A stretch of 46,582 nt of DNA from an uncultured Nitrospira sp. (GTDB lineage Bacteria; Nitrospirota; Nitrospiria; Nitrospirales; Nitrospiraceae). The notes under the pieces were generated by a model. That model had not been told where the DNA came from. It did no database searches and was given only the letters and a program-made list of their open reading frames with translations. The position numbers and the translations under genes were made by a program. The stretch lies in assembly GCA_902500755.1 (NCBI GenBank), contig CABVRV010000023.1, forward strand, positions 1 to 46,582, given 5' to 3'. Below are positions 24,827 to 34,100 of the stretch, piece by piece (positions within the stretch are counted from its first letter, which is position 1; every line of letters starts with the position of its first letter).

Positions 24827-25585
24827 CTAACTTGCGGGGACCGTTTTGGTCAGCGACACCGTCCCACCAACCGAGATGAACTCCCTAATTTCAGGATCTG
24901 TTGTTCGTTGAAACTCACATGGCTCGGCCATCGCTGCAATCTTCCCCTGCTTCAACATTGCCACATAATCGGAAATGCCGAAGATCTCCGGAATTTCATG
25001 GCTCACCATGACGGCGGTAAACCCAAACTTTCGCTGCATACCCGTAATGAGATCATGGATCGACTTGGCCATGAGCGGATCGAGCCCGGTGGTCGGTTCG
25101 TCGAAGAGAATAATTTCCGGTTGCATCACCAATGCACGAGCCAGACCGGCACGCTTGCGCATGCCACCGCTCAGTTCAGCGGGAAACTTGTGCCCCATGC
25201 CTGCCAATCCGACCTGCTCAAGCTTTTCCTCCACTCGGTGAGTCACCTCACCGTCTTTCATGCGGAGCTTTTCTCGAAGGGGGAACGCGACATTTTCAAA
25301 GACCGTCAACGAATCGAATAACGCCGCCCCCTGAAACAGCATCGCAAACCGTTTCCGGACTTCGTTCAGGGCCTGTCCACGAAGTCGTGAAATCTCCACG
25401 CCGTCGACCCACACTTCTCCGGAATCCGGCTGAAACAGACCGATCATGTGCTTGAGCAGGACACTCTTCCCTTCTCCGCTTCGACCGATGATCGTCGTAA
25501 GTTTCCCTTTCGGAATGGCCAGATCAATCCCGCGCAAGACCGGTTGGCCACCCAACGTCTTCGTCACACCGACGAGCTTCAACAT
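24827..25585 (-). CDS. mlaF: ABC transporter ATPase MlaF
   Basis: 252 aa from the ATG at 25585, 2 nt after the mlaE stop. Walker A is GRSGEGKS (34-41), the Q-loop is FQGAALFDSLTV, the signature is LSGGMRKRAG and Walker B is IILFDEPTTGLDP, followed by MVSHEIPE (H-loop). This is the cytoplasmic ATPase of the MlaFED-type lipid transporter. No STAS protein (MlaB) is encoded next to it. Confidence 0.94.
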   Translation of the reverse strand: MLKLVGVTKTLGGQPVLRGIDLAIPKGKLTTIIGRSGEGKSVLLKHMIGLFQPDSGEVWVDGVEISRLRGQALNEVRKRFAMLFQGAALFDSLTVFENVAFPLREKLRMKDGEVTHRVEEKLEQVGLAGMGHKFPAELSGGMRKRAGLARALVMQPEIILFDEPTTGLDPLMAKSIHDLITGMQRKFGFTAVMVSHEIPEIFGISDYVAMLKQGKIAAMAEPCEFQRTTDPEIREFISVGGTVSLTKTVPAS

Positions 25586-25587
25586 GG

Positions 25588-26355
25588 TTACAAAAGAACC
25601 GACGTCAAAAAATAGTCCCACACAAGAATCACGACCGATGACAATACCACAGCCTCGGTGGTGGCCGTGCCGAGGCCCTCGGCACTCATCCTGGTGTAAA
25701 ACCCTTTATAGCAACAAACCCAGCTGATAATCAGCCCGAAACTGATGGATTTGAGGATGCCGCCATAGACATCTTTCCATTCCACCGCAGACTCGATCGA
25801 GTTCCAATACGAACCGGCGTTCACTCCGAGCAAGTCCACCCCTACCAGATGGCCGCCATAGATTCCCACCACATCGAAGATCGCAACGAGCAACGGGACC
25901 CCAATTAGGCCTGCGACCAGTTTCGGAGCGATCAGGTATTGAAGAGGGTTGATGGCCATGGTATCCAGTGCGTCGATCTGTTCTGTGATCCGCATGATCC
26001 CGATCTCCGCCGTCATAGCCGAACCGGCTCGAGCCGTCACCATGAGCGCAGCCAGCACCGGCCCCAGTTCACGAATCATACTGAGTGCTACCGCGGAACC
26101 CAGCAATCCTTCGGAGCCGAACTTCCGTAACGTGTAGTAACCCTGCAGCGCCAAAACCATTCCAGTAAAGGCCGCAGTCAGCACGACGACAAACGTCGAT
26201 TTGTATCCGATGAAGTGGAGCTGCTTGACGATCTGCGTAAGCCGAAATGGCGGACGTGCTAACCAGGCGAAGGACGAGACCACGAAGATCAGCATCCGTC
26301 CCATTTCAGTTACATATGTGAGAGCCCATCGTCCGATGGTTTTCGGAAATCTCAT
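25588..26355 (-). CDS. mlaE: ABC transporter permease MlaE
   Basis: 255 aa from the ATG at 26355, which overlaps the hpnG stop as ATGA. It has about five membrane helices. Family segments are FTGMVLALQGYYTLRKFG, SMIRELGPVLAALMVTARAGSAMTAEIGIMRITEQIDALDTM and a late CYKGFYTRMSAEGLGTATTEAVV. This is the permease of the Mla lipid transporter. The overlap with hpnG places the transporter inside the hopanoid operon. Confidence 0.94.
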   Translation of the reverse strand: MRFPKTIGRWALTYVTEMGRMLIFVVSSFAWLARPPFRLTQIVKQLHFIGYKSTFVVVLTAAFTGMVLALQGYYTLRKFGSEGLLGSAVALSMIRELGPVLAALMVTARAGSAMTAEIGIMRITEQIDALDTMAINPLQYLIAPKLVAGLIGVPLLVAIFDVVGIYGGHLVGVDLLGVNAGSYWNSIESAVEWKDVYGGILKSISFGLIISWVCCYKGFYTRMSAEGLGTATTEAVVLSSVVILVWDYFLTSVLL

Positions 26356-27185
26356 CGTGATGTCGGCGAGAGTTCTCGCTGTGGTGGATTGGTTGCCATG
26401 GCTGCGGTATAGCGCCGGAAAAATTCCGTCAAGGCTTGCGCGGCGGCGGCACTCTGCCGCCGGAGCCGACCAAGACCCCAGAGACACGATGGTGCAGCCA
26501 AGACCGTCCCAATGCCTTTGAGCCACCCAGTGGGCCTGAGAAACAGATTGAAGTCAAGCGGGAGATTTTCGTCGAGAAGGTCAGAAACGGATCGAATGAT
26601 CAAAAAAGGAACCTGCGCTCGTTGCGCTTCAGCAGCCAAGGCCGCACTCTCCATATCGAGCCCAATCGCGTTGGTGCTCTCCGCAAACTCTCGCTTGTCC
26701 CTGGCGATGCCAACCACACGATCCGTGGAAACAAACCTCCCAATGAGCCGAGGCGACACTATGGTTTCAATAAAGGCCAACGCCAGTTCCCGCTCAGCAC
26801 CCATCACAGCCATGGCCTGTGAAGATTGTAAACTGTGCCCCGTTCTCTGCACGACTTCGCGTCCTGCCAACAGCGCTCCGATGTCAGCTTCAACGAGCGC
26901 ACAGGTAAATCCCGTCGACACCATGAGATCAAAGGATTGGCTGCCAAAGAGTTGGCTGGCACAGCGCCGTGCCTTTTCCAATCCCATACCGGTTCGAGCC
27001 AACCAATATTCCCTGTTTCCTACAGAGTGTATGTGGACAGAGAGACCATCGAGACATCGTTCTATACCAGGAGGGAATGCTGACTGAACCGCATTCATTT
27101 CCCACGGGGTCGCGGCAAAAATAGCGGTTCGCTTCTCCGGTACAGTACCTGAAAAGAGCGGGGAAACAGAATCGGCGGAGGTCAA
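26352..27185 (-). CDS. hpnG: Hopanoid nucleosidase/phosphorylase HpnG
   Basis: 277 aa from a TTG at 27185 that overlaps the shc stop as TTGA. No other in-frame start lies before residue 30 and no ribosome site is seen, so translation is probably coupled. The fold is that of the nucleoside phosphorylase/MTA-SAH nucleosidase superfamily: AATPWEMNAV at the N-terminus, RTGMGLEKAR, VSTGFTCAL and the ribose-binding GLDMESAALAAEA. HpnG releases adenine from adenosylhopane to give (phospho)ribosylhopane, the step after HpnH. The last ~50 residues are Ala/Arg-rich and outside the core. Confidence 0.9.
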   Translation of the reverse strand: MTSADSVSPLFSGTVPEKRTAIFAATPWEMNAVQSAFPPGIERCLDGLSVHIHSVGNREYWLARTGMGLEKARRCASQLFGSQSFDLMVSTGFTCALVEADIGALLAGREVVQRTGHSLQSSQAMAVMGAERELALAFIETIVSPRLIGRFVSTDRVVGIARDKREFAESTNAIGLDMESAALAAEAQRAQVPFLIIRSVSDLLDENLPLDFNLFLRPTGWLKGIGTVLAAPSCLWGLGRLRRQSAAAAQALTEFFRRYTAAMATNPPQRELSPTSR

Positions 27186-29362
27186 TGCTCGGACCGGTAC
27201 GAGTCAGTTCCTTGAATGGGATGGCGAAGCTCATCGGCCCGCATCTTCCCCCGAGAACGGAGGTTCCGATACATCGCCAAGGCCCACAAGGGGAAATACT
27301 GACAATACCAGTGGTACCGAAGATAGAACACCCGAGGGAATCCGGTACCGGTATGGGCAATCTCTTCCCAGCATCCATCCTTTTTTTGGTGACGAAGAAG
27401 GAATTGCACCCCACGCGCCACGCTGAAAGAATCGATCGCTCCAGCCGACATGAGCGCCATCAATGCCCATGCGGTTTGGGAGGGCATGCTTTCCCCTTGC
27501 CCGTGATGCTCGAAATCGTTGTATGACAGGCACGCCTCACCCCAACCACCGTCTGGATTTTGTTTCGACTCCAGCCAGGATACAGCCCGTTGAATATAGG
27601 GTGCCGAAAGATCTTCCCCAATGGCCCGCAGGCCCGCCAAGACGGACCAGGTTCCATAAATATAATTGACACCCCACCGTCCATACCAGCTGCCGTCCTC
27701 TTCCTGCTCGTTCTTCAGAAACGCCAGAGCCCGCACAGCGGCAGGATGTGTCTTGTCATACCCTAACGCGCCAAGCATTTCCAAACATCGCCCGGCCAAA
27801 TCAGCGGTACTGGGATCCAACAACGCCTTGTGGTCGGCGAACGGAATATAATTAAACACCACTCGATTGTTATCTTTATCGTAGGCACCCCACCCGCCGT
27901 CCGAACCCTGCATCGCCAGCACCCATCGCACGCCACGACCAATGGATTCATCAACTTCCCGCTCGCGCTCGGGAAGTTTCAGTTTGGACAACGCCATGAT
28001 GACCACGGCCGAATCATCCACATCGGGATACAGTTCATTCTCGAACTGAAAGTACCATCCACCCGGTTCCGCATGCGGCGAAGAGATAATCCAGTCTCCC
28101 ACCGTTTTCGTTTGCCGGGACATTAAATAGCGACCGGCTTTTTGGAGTGCCGGATGATCCTGCGGAACTCCCGCCTCAACCAGGGCATTGGTCAACAACG
28201 CCGTATCCCAAACAGGAGAAAAGCAAGGCTGCAGATGAAGCGTAGGAAGCAGCTCGCCGTCAACCTTCACGGAATCGTAGACTTCCAACTCTTCGATCTC
28301 ACGAAGCGCCTTGACGACCAGTGGATCATCCGCATCGTAGCCCAAGCACTCGAGCGCCATGATGGAGTTCGCCATTGCCGGATAGATCGCACCAAGCCCA
28401 CCAGACCCCTTGAGGTGGTCCACCATCCAGGTGGCGGCTTTATGAAGCGCCTTCTCCCGCAGCACCCGCATGGGCATCCGGTCGTACAATTTCAACATCG
28501 CATCCAACGCCACAAAGACGTTATGGGGCGTGAGCCACGCCTGGTCTTTATTGAACGGAGGATATTTCCAGTACCGCACTTCTTCGCGAGGAATTGGGTA
28601 CAGCTCGTCGATGCCTTGCTGACGCGGAACCTGGCAGACCGGCCGGTGAGCGAAGACGATGAGCAACGGAATCAAGACCGCCCTGGACCAATACGAGATG
28701 GCATAGATACTGAAGTAGAATTTCTTTGGGAGCAGCATGATCTCGACAGGCATGTGGGGAACGCCTTCCCAATCGTACTGATCGAACAACGCCAGAGTGA
28801 TCTTGGTGAACACGTTCGCTTGCAGGACACCGCCCATGGCCAGGATTCGCTCTTTGGCCCGAATCATGATTGGTTCGTCCGCTGACACACCGCTCAGCTT
28901 GAGCGCAAAATAGGCCTTGACCGAAGCACTGATCTCGGCCGGCCCACCGTAATAAATCGGCCATCCCCCATCGGGTAACTGTGTCGCTTTAAGATATTGG
29001 ACGGCCTTTTGCTCCCGTTCGGGATCCACACGATCGAGAAATCGGCGAAGCATCAAATATTCTGAGGTCAGCGTCGTATCTGCTTCCAGTTCGGCAACCC
29101 AGTATCCCTCCGCATGTTGTCGACCGAAAAACCACGACTGACTCCGCCTGATTGCGTCATCCACCGCATCAGGTTGACTGACCGCATGACCAATGGGTCT
29201 TCGAACCGCCGAAGAATCCAATGACGGCAGAACGACCGGCTTATCCGACACTAACCGAAGCGAAGCAACCGGCGTAAACTCCGTCGCAGGATCAAAACGT
29301 CCCTGCGCATTGGAGAGCAAGCTATCGGAGAGGCGATTGAAAAACGCCTTGATGATGTTCAT
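27182..29362 (-). CDS. shc: Squalene-hopene cyclase
   Basis: 726 aa, slightly longer than the usual 620-680 because of an N-terminal extension of ~65 residues. The catalytic DxDD motif is DVDD at 447-450. Several QW repeats are visible (QLPDGGW, QGSDGGWGAYD, QEEDGSWYGRWG, QNPDGGWGE, QKKDGCWEE). It is a monotopic inner-membrane enzyme that cyclises squalene to hopene and diplopterol. It is the first gene of the operon shc-hpnG-mlaE-mlaF-mlaD-mlaC-omp85. The ATG at 29362 has no clear Shine-Dalgarno sequence. Confidence 0.96.
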   Translation of the reverse strand: MNIIKAFFNRLSDSLLSNAQGRFDPATEFTPVASLRLVSDKPVVLPSLDSSAVRRPIGHAVSQPDAVDDAIRRSQSWFFGRQHAEGYWVAELEADTTLTSEYLMLRRFLDRVDPEREQKAVQYLKATQLPDGGWPIYYGGPAEISASVKAYFALKLSGVSADEPIMIRAKERILAMGGVLQANVFTKITLALFDQYDWEGVPHMPVEIMLLPKKFYFSIYAISYWSRAVLIPLLIVFAHRPVCQVPRQQGIDELYPIPREEVRYWKYPPFNKDQAWLTPHNVFVALDAMLKLYDRMPMRVLREKALHKAATWMVDHLKGSGGLGAIYPAMANSIMALECLGYDADDPLVVKALREIEELEVYDSVKVDGELLPTLHLQPCFSPVWDTALLTNALVEAGVPQDHPALQKAGRYLMSRQTKTVGDWIISSPHAEPGGWYFQFENELYPDVDDSAVVIMALSKLKLPEREREVDESIGRGVRWVLAMQGSDGGWGAYDKDNNRVVFNYIPFADHKALLDPSTADLAGRCLEMLGALGYDKTHPAAVRALAFLKNEQEEDGSWYGRWGVNYIYGTWSVLAGLRAIGEDLSAPYIQRAVSWLESKQNPDGGWGEACLSYNDFEHHGQGESMPSQTAWALMALMSAGAIDSFSVARGVQFLLRHQKKDGCWEEIAHTGTGFPRVFYLRYHWYCQYFPLWALAMYRNLRSRGKMRADELRHPIQGTDSYRSEH

Positions 29363-29445
29363 GAATGGTTAGGACTCAAAAGAAATAACCGCGGCAGGTG
29401 AAAGACCGACATCTATAGCAGGTCTCCCTTAATACGTTTCCTCAT

Positions 29446-29462
29446 AACGTACACAAACGTAC
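29446..29462 (-). promoter_or_regulatory. Tandem 7-bp repeats at the shc transcription start, possible operator
   Basis: AACGTAC occurs twice (29446-29452 and 29456-29462), exactly 10 bp apart and so on the same DNA face. The repeats lie just downstream of the predicted shc transcription start, where a bound regulator would block initiation. Confidence 0.35.
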
Positions 29463-29470
29463 CGCAGCTT

Positions 29471-29499
29471 TATATAACAGACACCTAGAAATGAGTCAA
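29471..29499 (-). promoter_or_regulatory. shc: Sigma70 promoter of the shc-hpnG-mla operon
   Basis: On the minus strand, TTGACT (29499-29494), exactly 17 nt and TATATA (29476-29471) match the consensus at 5/6 positions each. The predicted start is near 29464, giving a ~100-nt leader before the shc ATG. Confidence 0.65.
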
Positions 29500-30320
29500 G
29501 CAAGGGAGATGGGAAGTGCCTGATGTACCTATATTTTTTGCGCGTGCAGAGGATCAGGGAATGCCTTTGGGTGAGACTGTAACTGGTCGTCACGACACTT
29601 CACGGCTGGATCATCACATTCATGAAAAAGGGTAAGCTCGTCGTAGAAAAATAGGCGGGATGTTACTGCCTATGATATTGTCTCCGTGAGATCGACATGG
29701 GCTGCCCCGGCTAGAACTGAGAGATCGTAAGCTCTAATTTTAGCAACAAGTACATGATGCACCAAAATACCGCATGCCTGTGATATTCGAATAGTGACAC
29801 CATCTTTTTTGAAAACAAACCAACGTCTCCGCTGAACTCACGGCCCTTTCGAGCTGTAAGTCCTTGATCAGAAATACGTTCTCCTTTTACTATTCGCTAT
29901 TGCTTTCGCAGGTATAGTTGAGCCACTCACTGAGCTAGTCTGAAACTTTTTCGAATGGCTGAAGGGAGATGTGACCTTCTGTCAGATCACTTCGTGAGCC
30001 ATTGTGAAGCAAACAGCAGGATAGGAGAATCCGCGATGCGCATGCCCCCGCCACAGTCCAAACCAAATGCCGTTTCCTCTGGACTTTTATGAGCCTAAAA
30101 TGCCATCTACACGAGACACTCGCATAAGCCACGCTGTAATGTTAGACAGGAGGTGGCATTTGAAGTCGTGTGCCTCCAGAGTCCTCTTATGCCAATCGGA
30201 GAACCTGCCGCATTTCAGATAGGGCGTACGGCTGATCCATTTTTATCCCAACAGTTCCTATGGGCATCATCGGGATGAATGTGAAACCACCTGAACGATA
30301 TCCATTACAAAAGGAGGTTC
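29500..30320 (+). other. 821-bp stretch with no recognisable gene
   Basis: No convincing reading frame, tRNA or other RNA gene is seen. The only open frames are short (a 65-codon minus frame at 29935-30132 and an 18-codon frame at ~30035 with AGGAG upstream) and lack family features. The base composition is visibly more AT-rich than in the flanking genes. The right end carries the rlpA ribosome site (AAAGGAGG) just before 30321. Confidence 0.5.
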
Positions 30321-31100
30321 ATGAAGTCCCGTCGTTCAACCGTGGAAGGGTTTTGTGAGAATCCCCGCTCGTCTCGATTTGCCCTTCCATTGCTCCTTCT
30401 CTCTACTCTTCTGACTCTCACGTCCTGTTCGGTGATTGAGACGTCCTTTTCTGCGATCAAGACAGCCTTCTCGGCGATCAAGACTAGCTATCGCGTCGTT
30501 AAAAAGACGGTCAAGGGCACGATATGGGTCGTCCGAGGGACCTATGAATTTACAAAAGGGGCCACCAAACTTGTTTATCAGATAGGGAAATTCACCTTTG
30601 AGGTCGTCCGTGCTCCATTGGAGTATCCCTTGATGAGCGACGACATTGAGACGATCGATGGGCTCCCGGTCAAGGAGGCGATTCGTCTTGGACGGGTAAA
30701 AAACGCACCCTATACCGTCAAGGGCCGTCATTATGTGCCGATGACCCTTGCCAGCGCGCAGACGTACGAAGAAACGGGTTTGGCATCGTGGTATGGAGAA
30801 GAAACCAGGCGCCAGCAAGGGGGTCACATGACGGCCAACGGCGAACTGTTCAACCCAAGAGCGCTGTCGGCAGCGCATAAATATCTACCGCTTCCCATTC
30901 ACGTCCAGGTGACGAATCTAGAGAATGGACGATCGATCGTTGTCAGAGTGAACGACCGTGGCCCCTTCCCCAGCGACCACAATCCCGATTCCGGGAAAAG
31001 GATCATCGACCTGAGCCGAAGGGCAGCCGAACAACTTGGATTTGCCGAACAAGGAGTTGCCAAAGTCCACGTGGAAACGATTCAGCTGGAAGAAGCATAA
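30321..31100 (+). CDS. rlpA: RlpA-like septal-ring lipoprotein (3D/double-psi beta-barrel)
   Basis: 259 aa with a strong AAAGGAGG ribosome site. The lipobox LTSC (Cys ~36) makes it a lipoprotein. A ~45-residue repetitive segment follows, with SAIKT occurring twice in near-heptad spacing and then VVKKTVKGTIWVV. The RlpA domain (~150-255) shows GLASWYGEE, MTANGELFNP, SAAHKYLPLP, VTNLENGRSIVVRVNDRGPF and IDLSRRAAEQLGF. RlpA proteins act on peptidoglycan glycan strands, some as lytic transglycosylases. The C-terminal SPOR domain of many homologues is absent. Confidence 0.9.
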   Translation: MKSRRSTVEGFCENPRSSRFALPLLLLSTLLTLTSCSVIETSFSAIKTAFSAIKTSYRVVKKTVKGTIWVVRGTYEFTKGATKLVYQIGKFTFEVVRAPLEYPLMSDDIETIDGLPVKEAIRLGRVKNAPYTVKGRHYVPMTLASAQTYEETGLASWYGEETRRQQGGHMTANGELFNPRALSAAHKYLPLPIHVQVTNLENGRSIVVRVNDRGPFPSDHNPDSGKRIIDLSRRAAEQLGFAEQGVAKVHVETIQLEEA

Positions 31101-31160
31101 ATGGATGTGTCAGACCCACTCAGCCTTGGCGAGTGACGATGCCGTGCGCAAGATGAATCC

Positions 31161-34100
31161 CTAGGCTGGTTGTAGCTCTCCGAGCCTCACCGACACCAGC
31201 TTGGAGACGCCCGGTTCTTCCATCGTCACGCCAAAGAGGGAATCCGCGATGCTCATCGTTCGCTTGTTATGGGTGATGACGAGGAATTGAGCATTCCGTG
31301 CCAGATCCTTCAAGACCGCCGTAAACCGCCCAATGTTTTCCTCATCGAGTGGGGCGTCGATTTCGTCCAATAGGCAGAACGGCGTCGGCCTGATGAGGAA
31401 GCTGGCAAACAACAGGGCCATGGCCGTGAGTGTTTTCTCGCCGCCAGACAGCATGGTAATACTCTTCAACCGTTTTCCAGGCGGCTGCGCGACGATCTCG
31501 ATGCCCGGCTCATCACTACCGGACGATTCGCCGTTTTCCGACGGGGTTTCCTCGACCAACTGCAACTCGGCCCGCCCGCCGGGGAAAAACTGACCGAACA
31601 CCTCGGTAAACTTCTGCTGCAACTCATCATAGGTTGTCGCGAACATTTCTTTCGTCGTCCGTTGAATCCGTTGAATGATCTCCTTGAGCGACGCGATCGA
31701 GTTCGACAAGTCTTGCTCCTGAGCCGAAAGGAATTTGTGACGCTCCTCAAGTTCCTGGTGCTCACTGATTGCGGCCAAGTTGATCGGCCCCATGCGATCA
31801 AGCCGGTCACGGAGTTTCTGCAACTGTTCCTTCAACTCGACATCGGATCGCTCAACAGTATCTTGCCCAAGAGCCGCATGGACGTCCGACGCCGGCTCAC
31901 TCGGTGCCGAAGCAATCTCGATCAGCGCCGACGGCTCCAGTTGATAGGTACCCGACAAAGTGCTTTCGACCGTGCCCAATTGCATGCGAATTTCAGCGCG
32001 ACGGACCTCTACCGTCATGCGCGCGTCACGAATCGCAGACATTCCTCGCCGTGATTCATCGAGATGACCCTCCACTGCCTGGCTGGCCGCCATGCGCTGT
32101 GCTTGTCGCTCCTGGGCGGCTACCAGGTTTTCCTTGACTTGCCCGGCGGTCACGCCAAGTTCTCGGCAAAGTGCTTCTTGGCGGGTTTGTTCAGCCTGGC
32201 TCTGCTCGATCAGACCGTTCAGACTATCGAGATGCTCGCCCAAGACACGTCGACGATCTTCCGTTTCTTGAATCTGCTGCGTCACCCTCGCTCGATTCAG
32301 CTGCTCATGCTCCCGTTTCGCGCGCAGCCCCTCGGCCGCTAACCGTGCTTCCGTGACACGATCCTGATGCGCTCGCAGATTCTGATCGAGCAACCCAAGT
32401 CCCTCACGTACCCTTGACAACAACGTGTCTTGGCCGGTTTTTTCTGCGATCCACTGACTCAATTGGGCTTGGACCGACTGTGATTCTTGTTCCAACTGTT
32501 CACGTAGAGTCAGACCTTCCTGAATCTCGGCTTCCACCGCATTGACTCTGTGGTCAAGATCGGCCAGCACATGTTGGAGCTTTTCTTGATCTTTGCGCAA
32601 CGACAGATTTTGCATTTCGGCCTCACGCAGCGAATCTCCAAGCTGGCGGTCTCGCTCGGTCAGCTCCTGGATCTGGGTATGCACAACATCTCGCTGCTGC
32701 TTATTCTGATCAAGCTCCGTGACCAGCACTTGCCGCTTGGCTTCAAGGTCAAGCACCTCTCGTCGTCGCTCGAGTAAACCCGGCGTGCCTTGCACCTGAC
32801 CACCCGTCACGATGCCGGACGCATCTACCACGTCACCGTCCAGAGTCGCCAGGATCGGACCGGTCGGAGCGCTCCATGCGTGGCGCTCCCACAGCTGGAG
32901 CGCGTGGTCCAAAGAGCGAACGATCACGACTCGATCGAATAACGAATCACGAGCAACCGTTCGGGCAGCATCGGTCTGAATCAGATCCACGGCCCGTCCA
33001 ACGACTTCCGGCTCAGTGGCGATTGCCGGCCACCAGTCCTGAACTTGTCCCCCTGTCCAACGCGGACGCTGTGGGATAAAGCTGCCCCTCCCCAACGTTT
33101 CTTCTTGCAGAAACCGGATCAATCGCCGCCCGACGGACGGTTCATCGACAAACCACCCACGAACACGTTCCCCTAACACTGCTTCGACTGCGCGCTCCAT
33201 CCCAGATGGAATCACCAGCCATTCGGCGACCGCGTCGCGCACCCCTTCACAAGACTTCAGGGCCGGACCCTGATCCGCCCCCTGCCGGCCGTACCCCATT
33301 TCCTCGCGAACCACACTTTGCAGCGCCTCCAAGCGTGATTCTAAACCAGCGAGTTCTTCAGAACGCCTCAAAATAATCTGATCCAGCGACTGTATGAGCC
33401 CGACCGCTTGAGCGACTTCCTCCTTCACGGCGCGTTGGTCCGCTTGGAGCGTCGCAACGAGGCGGTCCGCATTTCCATATTCCTCGCGCAATGTTTCGTG
33501 ATGAGCGATCGAGTATTCACGTTGATTCTGAAGCTCATTTCGCTCCGTGATCAACCTGGTTGCGCGGTTAGTGAACCCTTCCATCCGTTGCGCCAACTGC
33601 GAGATGCTCTGCTCGGTGTTGGCGACAAGCACGGCGAGTTGCAGCACATCCTTACGCCCTCGCTCCTCTTCTGCGACAGCCGCTGCGCGCTGATCAAGCA
33701 ACTGTGTCATCTCCTGATCAAGCTCCTCGAGGGCCTGATTTCGAAGCGTGACATCCTCCTCAAGCCTGACCAAGGACGACTCAATGGTCTGAAGTGTACC
33801 GGCCACCTGTTCCTGCGAACGGACAAGCTCATCCAGCTCGGCCGACTCCTGAACTTGTTGTTGGCTGAACAACTGACCGCGATTGCGCGCAACCTCCGCC
33901 GCAGTCAGCGCATGCGCCTGCTGCTGCTCCACACCCGCCAACTCCTCTCGAATCTTTCCGATGGAATCCGCCGTGGCAATCGCATCGAGGCGAGCCTGTT
34001 CAAGCTCCGTCGTGAGCCGAGCTTGTTCGGCCGCTTTCTCCGATTCTTGCTGATCCAGATTCAGAACCTCACTCTCGACCTCCTGCAACGTCTGTCGCAG

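Noticed and set aside
29935-30132. 65-codon minus-strand frame in the large gap
   Set aside because: No ribosome site, no family features and an odd Cys/Arg-rich composition. It is best explained as chance.
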